Part shown: in pieces, positions 54,554 to 62,793 of the stretch
Layout: each line of letters opens with the position of its first letter
Numbering within the stretch: the stretch's first letter is position 1
Assembly (NCBI RefSeq): GCF_000313755.1
Contig: NZ_AMZB01000128.1
Span: 62,001 to 126,000 of the forward strand
Length of the DNA stretch: 64,000 nucleotides
Reading direction: 5' to 3'
DNA from: Pseudomonas nitroreducens TX1
GTDB lineage: Bacteria; Pseudomonadota; Gammaproteobacteria; Pseudomonadales; Pseudomonadaceae
Position numbers and translations under genes: made by a program
Notes under the pieces: generated by a model
Database searches by the model: none
Told to the model about the DNA's origin: nothing
The model's input: the letters and a program-made list of their open reading frames with translations, nothing else

Positions 54554-56338
54554 TTATTTCTGCTCGCTTTGCGGCGTCACCCTCAGCACTTCCTCGATGG
54601 TCGTCAGGCCGGCCGCGACCTTCTGCGCACCGGACAGCCGCAGGCTGCGCATGCCTTCCTTGAAGGCCTGGCGGCGCAGCGGGATGAGGTCGGTGTCGGC
54701 GGTGATCAGCTCCTTCAGCGATTCGCTCAGCAGCATGATCTCGTAGACCCCGGCGCGTCCCCGATAGCCAGTGTCGCGGCACTCCAGGCAACCCACCGCC
54801 TGGTGCGCGCCGGTGGGCAGCGGGGCGTTCCACGGGCGGGTGACTTCCTGCCAGTCCTCCTCGCGCAGCTCCATCGGCGCCTTGCAGTGCGGGCACAGGG
54901 TACGCACCAGGCGCTGGGCCATGACACCGAGCACGGTGGCGCGGATCAGGTAATAGGGCACGCCCAGTTCCAGCAGGCGGGTGATGGCAGTGGGCGAGTC
55001 GTTGGTGTGCAGGGTGGACAGCACCAGGTGGCCGGTGAGCGCCGCCTGGATCGCCATCTCGGCGGTCTCCAGGTCACGGATCTCGCCGACCATGATGATG
55101 TCCGGGTCCTGGCGCAGCAGGGCACGCACGCCGCTGGCGAAGGTCAGGTCGATGTTGTGCTGCACCTGCATCTGGTTGAACGAGGGCTCGATCATCTCGA
55201 TCGGATCCTCGATGGTGCAGAGGTTCACCTCGTCGGTCGCCAGTTGTTTGAGCGTGGTGTAGAGCGTGGTGGTCTTGCCCGAACCCGTGGGGCCGGTGAC
55301 GAGGATGATGCCGTTGGGCTGGCTGGTCATGCTCTCCCAGCGGCGCAGGTCGTCCGGGGAGAAGCCGAGTTGGTCGAAGGACTTGAGCAGTACCTCCGGG
55401 TCGAAGATGCGCATCACCATCTTCTCGCCGAAAGCCGTTGGCAGGGTCGACAGGCGCAGCTCCACCTCGGCGCCTTCCGGGGTCTTGGTCTTCACCCGGC
55501 CGTCCTGCGGCTTGCGCTTCTCGGCAACGTTCATGCGGCCCAGGGATTTCAGGCGGCTGACCACCGCCATGGTGACCTGCGGCGGAAACTGGTAGACGTT
55601 GTGCAGCACGCCGTCGATACGAAAGCGCACCGTGCCCTGCTCGCGGCGCGGCTCGATGTGGATGTCGCTGGCGCGCTGCTGGAAGGCGTACTGGAACAGC
55701 CAGTCGACGATGGTGACGATGTGCGCGTCGTTGGCATCGGGCTCCTGGTCGGTTGCGCCCAGGTTGAGCAACTGTTCGAAGTTGCCGACGCCGCTGATCT
55801 TCTGGTCCTTGGCGGTGGCGCCGCTGACCGATTTGGCCAGGCGGTAGAACTCCACGGTGAAGCGCTGGATGTCCACCGGGTTGGCCACCACGCGCTTGAT
55901 CGGACGCTTGAGCACATGGGTGAGGTTGCTCTCCCAGGCGTGCACGAAGGGCTGCGCGCTGGCGATGGTGACCTCGTCCGGGCTCACCGCCACCGCGAGG
56001 ATCTGGTGGCGCTGGGCGAAGGCGTAGGACATCAGCGGCGTCAGTGCGGCGACGTCGATCTTCAGCGGGTCGATGCGCTGGTAAGGCTGGCCGGAGAAGT
56101 CCGCCAGCCAGTGCACCAGGGTCTCCAGGTCCAGCTTGCGCCCCGGCCGCTGGCGGTCTTCCACTTGCTGCGCGGCAAGGAATTCCAGCGGGTGCTGCTG
56201 GTTCTTCACCGCGCTGCGGCGGATCGCCAGGCACTGTTCCGCGTCGTTCTGGTCGACGCGGCCCTGGGTGACCAGCTCGCGCAGGATATCGCCCAGGTCG
56301 AGCAGGCGATCCTGGGCGGATGGGGCAAAGACGGACAT
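54554..56338 (-). CDS. GspE/PilB-like secretion-type ATPase (orphan)
   Basis: A 594-aa AAA ATPase of the type II secretion/type IV pilus assembly family. An N-terminal GspE_N-like domain (about 60-170) is followed by the nucleotide domain with Walker A GPTGSGKTT (349-357), the Asp box TIEDPIEMIEP, Walker B ALLRQDPDIIMVGEIRD and the His box TGHLVLSTLHTNDS. A zinc-type tetracysteine module (LCPHCKAP and GCLECRDTGYRGR) near 455-500 is present. No pilin, secretin or inner-membrane platform gene is nearby, so its partner is elsewhere or it has another role. P. aeruginosa PA5210 is similar. Confidence 0.88.
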   Translation of the reverse strand: MSVFAPSAQDRLLDLGDILRELVTQGRVDQNDAEQCLAIRRSAVKNQQHPLEFLAAQQVEDRQRPGRKLDLETLVHWLADFSGQPYQRIDPLKIDVAALTPLMSYAFAQRHQILAVAVSPDEVTIASAQPFVHAWESNLTHVLKRPIKRVVANPVDIQRFTVEFYRLAKSVSGATAKDQKISGVGNFEQLLNLGATDQEPDANDAHIVTIVDWLFQYAFQQRASDIHIEPRREQGTVRFRIDGVLHNVYQFPPQVTMAVVSRLKSLGRMNVAEKRKPQDGRVKTKTPEGAEVELRLSTLPTAFGEKMVMRIFDPEVLLKSFDQLGFSPDDLRRWESMTSQPNGIILVTGPTGSGKTTTLYTTLKQLATDEVNLCTIEDPIEMIEPSFNQMQVQHNIDLTFASGVRALLRQDPDIIMVGEIRDLETAEMAIQAALTGHLVLSTLHTNDSPTAITRLLELGVPYYLIRATVLGVMAQRLVRTLCPHCKAPMELREEDWQEVTRPWNAPLPTGAHQAVGCLECRDTGYRGRAGVYEIMLLSESLKELITADTDLIPLRRQAFKEGMRSLRLSGAQKVAAGLTTIEEVLRVTPQSEQK

Positions 56339-56427
56339 GCGGACTCCTGTTGGTCGTGGCGGGAGCGGCTTATCTGCAGAGCAAGCTCGCTCCTGCACAG
56401 AGCGGTGACGTGCCGCTCTACTGAAGG

Positions 56428-57792
56428 TTATTTCAAAAGCGCCTTCCACGGCTTGAGGGTCAGCACAGTATGAGCCTGGGCGGCGAGGGCATCCAGGCGC
56501 CCCTCGGCGTCGGGAGTGACGAGCAGCTCCTGCAGCTTGGCCAGTTCGCCGTACAGGCGGTCGGTTTCCGGCAGCTCCAGCACGCCGCGCGCCAGGCGCA
56601 GCCAGACCAGCATGCGCTGCAGTCGCGGCAACTGGTCGGCGAGCACTTCAGGTAGTTGCTGGGCGCGTTGCAGCGGCATGGCCTGGGCCTCTTCGGCCAG
56701 GGTGCGTTGCAGCCACTTGCCGACGGCGGAGCCGCCGAGGCGGTTGGCGCGGTCATTGCGCTCAAGGGTCCAGGCCTTGCCCAGCAGCCAGCGCGAGGTG
56801 CTCAGGGAGAACTGACCCCAACGCACGTTGGCCAGTTCCTCAAGGAAGGCGGCGGGCATCTGCTGGCGCACGGCATCGTCGTGGCGACCCTGTTCGATGC
56901 GCGGCTGCCAGTCGGCGATCAAGGCGTCGAGGGCTGCGCGCAGCTCGCGGGTGCTGGCGCGCGGTACGGCCTGGCCGAGGCTGCCGAGCAGGGCGCGCAG
57001 ATCGACCAGCTGCTGCAGCCAGCTTTCCAGCAGACTCCAGTGGCCGTTGAAGCGGTACTGCTCGGCCAGGCGCTGGCTGCTGCCCAACAGCGACCAGGAC
57101 AGTGCGGCGAAGGCGCCGTCCAGCGGGGTTTCGTGCAGCAGCTTCTGGGTGTCGGGCTGGATGCTGTAGCTGGCCGGGTCGAACAGGCGGTAGCCGCGCT
57201 CGGCCTTGCTGATGTCGCAGGGCATCAGCGCCAGGTCCGCGGCCAGTTCGATGGCCAGGTCCAGTAGCGCCTCGGGCTCGCCCTGGCGCAGTTCCAGTTC
57301 CAGCTCGCAGATTTCTTCTTCCTGCTTGCCGGCGACGACCTTGCCCAGGTCCAGCGCGGCCTCGATCACCACCTTGGCCTTGCCGCGGCCCCAGGCGATC
57401 TCGGCGCGCTGGCGGGTGAAGTCGGTGCTGAAGATCGGCTTCAGGCTCTTCTTGTCCAGGTCGGCCAGGGCGGCCGGCCAGCACTGGTCGTCGAGCTTCT
57501 TCAGGTCGAGCTTGTTCTTCTCCAGGTACCAGTCCCACTCGTTGCGCTCGGACAGGCCTGCCACACTCTGGCCACGGGTCTTCAGGGTCTGGATGAACTG
57601 CTCGCCGTCCTTGCGCATGCGCAGCGCCACGCGGGCGCGGGCCAGGTCGCGGGCGGGAGTGTCGTAGTACTGGTTGAACAGCTCGCGGGGCTCCCAGCCG
57701 GATTTGTTGCGCTTCTTCAGCGCCGGGTGCTCGCGCAGTGCTTCGAGGGTCTCGCGACTGGCGCGCAGTTTGATTTCGGTTTCTTTCTGCAT
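56428..57792 (-). CDS. CYTH-domain inorganic triphosphatase (YgiF-like)
   Basis: A 454-aa protein. The N-terminal CYTH domain opens with the ExExK metal motif (Glu4, Glu6, Lys8 in KETEIKLR). QYYDTPARDLARARVALRMRKDG and further acidic strands (EEEICELELEL) complete the tunnel fold that hydrolyses inorganic triphosphate. The C-terminal half (about 220-454) is helical and in the position of a CHAD domain. The histidines expected of a polyphosphate-binding CHAD domain are not evident, so it may be divergent. The start at 57792 is set by the CYTH motif. Confidence 0.85.
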   Translation of the reverse strand: MQKETEIKLRASRETLEALREHPALKKRNKSGWEPRELFNQYYDTPARDLARARVALRMRKDGEQFIQTLKTRGQSVAGLSERNEWDWYLEKNKLDLKKLDDQCWPAALADLDKKSLKPIFSTDFTRQRAEIAWGRGKAKVVIEAALDLGKVVAGKQEEEICELELELRQGEPEALLDLAIELAADLALMPCDISKAERGYRLFDPASYSIQPDTQKLLHETPLDGAFAALSWSLLGSSQRLAEQYRFNGHWSLLESWLQQLVDLRALLGSLGQAVPRASTRELRAALDALIADWQPRIEQGRHDDAVRQQMPAAFLEELANVRWGQFSLSTSRWLLGKAWTLERNDRANRLGGSAVGKWLQRTLAEEAQAMPLQRAQQLPEVLADQLPRLQRMLVWLRLARGVLELPETDRLYGELAKLQELLVTPDAEGRLDALAAQAHTVLTLKPWKALLK

Positions 57793-57980
57793 GGCGGGGT
57801 CCGGTTCAGAGCGGTCGCGCCCGGTTCTTCGAGCGGCCTTGCGGGGGGCAGGGCGACGGGCGCAAAAAAAGACGTCAGAGCCATGCAGTTTACAGGACTT
57901 CGGCGTTCCTGCCGGGCGCCGCGAGGTTTTACCGCGCCGCTGCATGGTCCATAGTGGGGATAAATCTTCCGGAGGACGCC

Positions 57981-59120
57981 ATGCCGTTGCCGCCGCTCAA
58001 ACAACGCTTCGCACAGTTGATCGCGAGCCCGTCCGTCAGTTGCACCCAACCGGCCCTGGACCAGTCCAACCGCCCGGTGATCGAGCTGCTGGGCAACTGG
58101 CTGGTGGACCTGGGCTTCGCCTGCGAGATGCAGCCGGTGTCGCCGGGCAAGTTCAACCTGGTCGCCACCCTGGGCAGCGGCCCCGGCGGGCTGGTGCTGG
58201 CCGGGCACACCGATACCGTGCCCTACGACGAAGCCTTGTGGAAAAGCGACCCGTTGGGGTTGACCGAGCGCGACGGGCGCTGGTTCGGCCTGGGCTCCTG
58301 CGACATGAAGGGCTTCTTCGCCCTCGTCATCGAAGCCCTGCTGCCACTGCTGGAGCAGCCGTTCAAGCAGCCGCTGGTCATCCTCGCCACCTGCGACGAG
58401 GAAAGCTCCATGGCCGGCGCGCGCGCCCTGGCCGAGGCGGGCAGGCCGCTGGGCCGCGCGGCGGTGATCGGCGAACCGACCAATCTCAAGCCGATCCGCC
58501 TGCACAAGGGCGTGATGATGGAGCGCATCGACATTCTCGGGCAGAGCGGCCATTCCTCCGACCCGAGCCTTGGGCGCAGCGCGCTGGAGGCGATGCAGGC
58601 GGTGATGGGCGAGTTGCAGGGCCTGCGCAACCAATGGCAGCAGGAATTCAACAACCCGCAATTCAGCGTGCCGCAGCCGACCCTGAACCTGGGGTGCATC
58701 CACGGCGGCGACAACCCCAACCGCATCTGCGGCCAGTGCGCGCTGGAGTTCGACCTGCGCCCGCTGCCGGGCATGGCTCCGGAGGCTCTGCGCCAGGCCA
58801 TTCGCGAGCGGCTCGGACCCATCGCCGAACGCCACGCGGTGAAGATCGACTACGCGCCGTTGTTCCCCGCCGTGCCGCCCTTCGAGGAACCGCAACAGAG
58901 CGAACTGGTGCGGCTGGCCGAAAGTCTGACCGGGCACACGGCACAAGCGGTAGCCTTTGGCACCGAAGCACCGTATCTTCAGCAGCTCGGCTGCCAGACC
59001 CTGGTGCTGGGCCCCGGCGATATCGCCTGCGCCCACCAGCCGGACGAACACCTCGAGCTCGACCGCATCGAGCCATGCGTGGACCTGCTGCGCGGACTGA
59101 TCCGTCATTACTGTCTGTGA
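57981..59120 (+). CDS. argE: Acetylornithine deacetylase
   Basis: Zinc M20-family hydrolase of 379 aa that converts N-acetylornithine to ornithine. Metal and catalytic residues: His76 and Asp78 in LAGHTDTVP, Asp108 in GLGSCDMKGFFAL, Glu140/141 in TCDEESS, and a late His in GDIACAHQPDEHLEL. The start at 57981 has GGAGGACGCC before it. It is followed by argA with a 187-bp gap that includes a leader peptide. Pseudomonads mainly recycle acetyl groups by ArgJ, so ArgE may be secondary. Confidence 0.92.
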   Translation: MPLPPLKQRFAQLIASPSVSCTQPALDQSNRPVIELLGNWLVDLGFACEMQPVSPGKFNLVATLGSGPGGLVLAGHTDTVPYDEALWKSDPLGLTERDGRWFGLGSCDMKGFFALVIEALLPLLEQPFKQPLVILATCDEESSMAGARALAEAGRPLGRAAVIGEPTNLKPIRLHKGVMMERIDILGQSGHSSDPSLGRSALEAMQAVMGELQGLRNQWQQEFNNPQFSVPQPTLNLGCIHGGDNPNRICGQCALEFDLRPLPGMAPEALRQAIRERLGPIAERHAVKIDYAPLFPAVPPFEEPQQSELVRLAESLTGHTAQAVAFGTEAPYLQQLGCQTLVLGPGDIACAHQPDEHLELDRIEPCVDLLRGLIRHYCL

Positions 59121-59212
59121 GACGGTTCCTGACGTCAGATACTGTTGATGAAGAGTTGCCTGTAGAGCGCCCCGACAACGGGCCCGACCTATCCAAGAGG
59201 AGAAACCTGTCG

Positions 59213-59233
59213 ATGTTCCTGCGACGACGATAA
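59213..59233 (+). CDS. Putative argA leader peptide MFLRRR
   Basis: ATG TTC CTG CGA CGA CGA TAA follows an AGAGGAG ribosome-binding site by about ten bases and ends 74 bp before argA. Three consecutive arginine codons, all CGA, directly upstream of the first arginine-biosynthesis gene recall attenuator leaders such as those of amino-acid operons. A hairpin (GGCCG 59247-59251 with CGGCC 59257-59261) follows. Ribosome stalling at Arg codons could alter that fold and argA expression. This is a hypothesis from sequence; the peptide is too short for a coding statistic. Confidence 0.4.
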   Translation: MFLRRR

Positions 59234-59307
59234 CCGCGCCGCCCCTGGCCGTGCTCCGGCCGCATCCGACAGATTTCCGCCCACTCGAACGACAGGCTTT
59301 TCAAGCA

Positions 59308-60606
59308 ATGCACGACTACGTCAACTGGCTGCGCCACGCTTCGCCCTACATCAACTCGCACCGGGACTGCACCTTCGTGGTGATGCTCCCCGGCGAGGGC
59401 GTCGAAGACCCCAATTTCGGCAATATCGTCCACGACCTGGTGCTGCTGCACAGCCTGGGCGTGCGCCTGGTGCTGGTTCATGGTTCGCGCCCCCAGATCG
59501 AGGCGCGCCTGGCCTCCCACGGGCTGGCGCCACGCTTCCACCGTGGCCTGCGGGTTACCGATGCGCCGACCCTGGATTGCGTGATCGATGCCGTCGGCAG
59601 CCTGCGCATTTCCATCGAGGCGCGCCTGTCCATGGACATGGCCGCCTCGCCCATGCAGGGCTCGCGCCTGCGAGTGACTGCCGGCAACTTCGTCACTGCG
59701 CGGCCGATCGGCGTGGTCGACGGCATCGACTACCACCATACCGGCGAAGTGCGGCGTATCGACCGCAAGGGCATCAACCGCCAGCTCGACGAGCGCAGTA
59801 TCGTGCTGCTCTCGCCGCTGGGCTATTCGCCCACCGGCGAAATCTTCAACCTCGCCTGCGAGGACGTGGCCATGCGCGCGGCCATCGACCTGGGCGCGGA
59901 CAAGCTGATCCTGTATGGAGCCGAGCGCGGCCTGATGGACGACGCCGGCAAGCTGGTGCGCGAGTTGCGCCCGCAGCAGGTGCCGGCGCACCTGGAACGC
60001 CTGGGTGCGAGCTACCAGGGCGAGCTGCTGGATGCGGCTGCCCAGGCCTGCCGTGCGGGCGTGCGCCGCAGCCATATCGTCAGCTACACCGAAGACGGTT
60101 CGCTGCTCAGCGAACTCTTCACCCGCACCGGCAACGGCACGCTGGTGGCCCAGGAGCAATTCGAGCAACTGCGCGAAGCGGGGATCGAGGATGTCGGTGG
60201 ACTGCTGGAACTGATCCGTCCGCTGGAGGAGCAGGGCATCCTGGTGCGCCGTTCCCGCGAGGTGCTGGAACGCGAGATCGAGCAGTTCAGCATCGTCGAA
60301 CGCGAAGGGCTGATCATCGCGTGCGCGGCGCTGTATCCCATTGCCGATTCGGACTCGGGCGAGCTGGCTTGCCTGGCGGTGAACCCGGAGTATCGCCACG
60401 GCGGACGCGGTGACGACCTGCTGGAGCGCATCGAGCAGCGCGCGCGCAACCTCGGCCTGAAGACGCTCTACGTCCTCACCACCCGTACCGCCCACTGGTT
60501 CCGCGAACGCGGCTTCCAGCCCAGCAGCGTGGAGCGCCTGCCGGCGGCGCGGGCGTCGCTGTACAACTACCAGCGAAATTCCCAGGTCTTCGAGAAGAGC
60601 CTCTGA
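59308..60606 (+). CDS. argA: N-acetylglutamate synthase
   Basis: First enzyme of arginine synthesis, acetylating glutamate with acetyl-CoA; feedback-inhibited by arginine. The protein has 432 aa. The N-terminal amino-acid-kinase-like domain (about 1-290) holds the arginine site (LVLVHGSRPQIEARLASHGL, LSPLGYSPTGEIFNLACEDVA). The C-terminal GNAT domain (about 295-432) has ACLAVNPEYRHGGRGDDLLERIE and TTRTAHWFRERGFQ for acetyl-CoA. The start MHDYVNWLRHASPYIN at 59308 matches the conserved N-terminus; an in-frame extension to 59251 is rejected. It converges on gshA with a shared palindrome. Confidence 0.95.
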   Translation: MHDYVNWLRHASPYINSHRDCTFVVMLPGEGVEDPNFGNIVHDLVLLHSLGVRLVLVHGSRPQIEARLASHGLAPRFHRGLRVTDAPTLDCVIDAVGSLRISIEARLSMDMAASPMQGSRLRVTAGNFVTARPIGVVDGIDYHHTGEVRRIDRKGINRQLDERSIVLLSPLGYSPTGEIFNLACEDVAMRAAIDLGADKLILYGAERGLMDDAGKLVRELRPQQVPAHLERLGASYQGELLDAAAQACRAGVRRSHIVSYTEDGSLLSELFTRTGNGTLVAQEQFEQLREAGIEDVGGLLELIRPLEEQGILVRRSREVLEREIEQFSIVEREGLIIACAALYPIADSDSGELACLAVNPEYRHGGRGDDLLERIEQRARNLGLKTLYVLTTRTAHWFRERGFQPSSVERLPAARASLYNYQRNSQVFEKSL

Positions 60607-60613
60607 ATGACAT

Positions 60614-60635
60614 CGCGGCGACCTAGGTCGCCGCG
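60614..60635. terminator. Palindromic terminator-like hairpin between argA and gshA
   Basis: CGCGGCGACC (60614-60623), TA, GGTCGCCGCG (60626-60635): perfect 10-bp arms between two convergent genes. No T run, but the position suits a shared end. Confidence 0.7.
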
Positions 60636-60643
60636 GTGCTGTC

Positions 60644-62230
60644 TCAGACGCTGATCAGGCCGAGGATGCTCGCCTGGTAAGCGGCGACGAAGGTGTCGAA
60701 ATCGCCCTCGGGCTGCTTCTCCAGCTCCGCCTGTTCGGCCAGGGATTCGCTGGCCATGCCTTCGAAGCGCGCTTGCTCGTCAGCGGACAGCGGTTCGCTG
60801 TGCAGCGTCTCGGCGTGCTGTCGGCTGTAGCGCAGGGCGAAGGCTTCGAAGCTCTCGCCACGCTCGCGCATTTCCGCCAGGACTTTCGCCGAAGGCGTCA
60901 GGTCCGAATCGGCTACCTTGGCGCGCTGCTCGGCCAGGCTCTGCGCGTGCAGGCTGCTGCCGTTGGCACGGTCGAGCAGGTCGATGATCGGCGCGATGGC
61001 GTCGAGCAGGGCGTCGGCCCACGTCTTCATTTCGATCTGCTGGCCGCCGCGTTCCAGTTTCAGGCCCGGACGGCGACCTTCCTTGACCACCTTGAGGAAG
61101 TTGCTGGTGGCCGAGCCGCACTCGCAACCACCCAGCGGCGGGCTGTCGGAGAGCGCGCAGTAGAGCAGGAAGGCGTCGAGGAAGCGCGCCTCGGTGACGT
61201 CGATGCCCAGTGGCAGGAACGGGTTTATGTCCAGGCAGCGCGCCTCGACGTACTGCACGCCACGGGCCATCAACGCCTGGATTGGGCGCTCGCCGGTGTA
61301 GGTGACGCGTTTGGGGCGGATGCTCGAGTAGTACTCGTTCTCGATCTGCAGGATGTTGGTGTTGAGCTGCACCCACTCGCCATCGACCTTGGTGCCGACC
61401 TTCTCGTACGGCGCATAGGGCGTGCTGACTGCGCGGCGCAGGCTGTCGATGTAGCTGTCCAGGTCGTTGTAGCAGGGCGTCAGGCCGGCCTGGGCGTTGT
61501 TCTGGTAGCCCAGGTCGCTCATGCGCAGGCTGGTGGCGTAGGGCAGGTAGAGCGTGTGCTCGTCGAAGGCTTCCAGGCCGTGCGGGCGGCCGCGCAGGAA
61601 GCCGGCGTCGAGTGCCGGGGATGCGCCGAACAGGTACATCAGCAGCCAGCTGTAGCGGCGGAAGTTTCGGATCATCGCGATGTAGCGGTGCGACTGGAAG
61701 TCCCGCGCGCTCTTTTCGCTGCCTTCTTCCTCGCGCAGCAGCTCCCAGATGCCTTCGGGCAGGGAGAAGTTGTAGTGGATGCCGGCGATGCATTGCATGG
61801 TCTTGCCGTAGCGCAGGGCCAGGCCCTTGCGGTAGACGTATTTCAGGCGGCCGATGTGCGAGCTGCCGTAGCGGGCGATCGGGATGGTCTCCTCATCCGG
61901 CAGCTCGCAGGGCATGGACGGGCTCCACAGGTATTCACCGTCGAGCTTGCCGCTGGCGAAGCGGTGGATTTCACCCAGTTCGTGCAGGGTCTCTTCGACG
62001 CTGGTGGAGGTCGGGGTGATGAACTCCAGCAGCGACTCGGAATAATCCGTGGTGATCTGCGGGTTGGTCAGCGCCGAGCCCAGGGCACGCGGGTGCGGGG
62101 TCAGGGCGAGCTTGCCGCGTTCATCGACGCGCAGGCATTCGCGCTCGATACCGTGCAGGCACTGGGTGAGCAGGGACAGGTTGGCGGCATCGCCAAGCAG
62201 GGCCAGGCGGCGGGAGAGTTGGTCGCTCAA
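60644..62230 (-). CDS. gshA: Glutamate-cysteine ligase (proteobacterial type)
   Basis: Joins glutamate and cysteine with ATP, the first step of glutathione synthesis. The protein has 528 aa, the usual length for gammaproteobacterial GshA. Motifs: [21 protein letters not shown] near 27, [13 protein letters not shown] near 60, [16 protein letters not shown] near 145 and [18 protein letters not shown] near 330. The start is TTG at 62230 with AAGGA about eight bases upstream, a rare start that may lower expression. It converges on argA. Confidence 0.93.
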   Translation of the reverse strand: MSDQLSRRLALLGDAANLSLLTQCLHGIERECLRVDERGKLALTPHPRALGSALTNPQITTDYSESLLEFITPTSTSVEETLHELGEIHRFASGKLDGEYLWSPSMPCELPDEETIPIARYGSSHIGRLKYVYRKGLALRYGKTMQCIAGIHYNFSLPEGIWELLREEEGSEKSARDFQSHRYIAMIRNFRRYSWLLMYLFGASPALDAGFLRGRPHGLEAFDEHTLYLPYATSLRMSDLGYQNNAQAGLTPCYNDLDSYIDSLRRAVSTPYAPYEKVGTKVDGEWVQLNTNILQIENEYYSSIRPKRVTYTGERPIQALMARGVQYVEARCLDINPFLPLGIDVTEARFLDAFLLYCALSDSPPLGGCECGSATSNFLKVVKEGRRPGLKLERGGQQIEMKTWADALLDAIAPIIDLLDRANGSSLHAQSLAEQRAKVADSDLTPSAKVLAEMRERGESFEAFALRYSRQHAETLHSEPLSADEQARFEGMASESLAEQAELEKQPEGDFDTFVAAYQASILGLISV

Positions 62231-62394
62231 GTTGGAAGTCCTTCACACGGCAATCGCCCCACTATGGGGGTGGACTGGGCGGTCTACAAGGGGAGAACAA
62301 CCGGCGTGGTCGCCTGGCTTTATCGAGGCGCTGCGCCGGCGCCCGCAAATCCTGGGCTCCGGCGTACAGCATAGGTCAGTTGTCGCGGTGCGAA

Positions 62395-62784
62395 TTACAG
62401 CTGGGCGAAGGTGCCTTGTCCCTTGGCGACCAGCTTGTCGCCCTGGTGGATGTCGGCCTCCACCACCAGCGAGCGGCGCCCGGCGTGCAGGACTTTCGCC
62501 ACACAACGCACTTCGCCCTCGGCGACCGCGCGGATGTAGTTGATCTTGCATTCCAGGGTGACGCTCTGCCGGTCGAAACCATGGGCGCTGGAGCAGGCCA
62601 GGCCCATGGTCATGTCCATCAGCGTGAAGAGCGCGCCGCCGTGCATGACGTTGCCGCGATTGTGCAGGTGCTCTGCCATCGGCAGCAGCACCTCGGCTTC
62701 GCCGTCGGCGACACGGATCGGCTGCACGCCGATGGTTTCGCTGAAGCGGCTGATCATCAGCTCGCGGGCGGGCATCTCGCTCAT
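62395..62784 (-). CDS. Hotdog-fold thioesterase (PaaI/YdiI type)
   Basis: A 129-aa acyl-CoA thioesterase-like protein. The core HNRGNVMHGGALFTLMDMTMGLACSS (near 42-66) has the catalytic region of the PaaI/YbgC hotdog family; LECKINYIRAVAEGEVRCVAKVLHAGRR is the central helix and strand. Substrate unknown. It lies nine bases after tex on the same strand, implying co-transcription. The 164 bp between its stop and gshA contain no feature I can support. Confidence 0.87.
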   Translation of the reverse strand: MSEMPARELMISRFSETIGVQPIRVADGEAEVLLPMAEHLHNRGNVMHGGALFTLMDMTMGLACSSAHGFDRQSVTLECKINYIRAVAEGEVRCVAKVLHAGRRSLVVEADIHQGDKLVAKGQGTFAQL

Positions 62785-62793
62785 GGACCTTCC

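Noticed and set aside
59149-59166. Five-codon ORF (MKSCL) upstream of the argA leader
   Set aside because: No ribosome-binding site and no amino-acid bias related to arginine.
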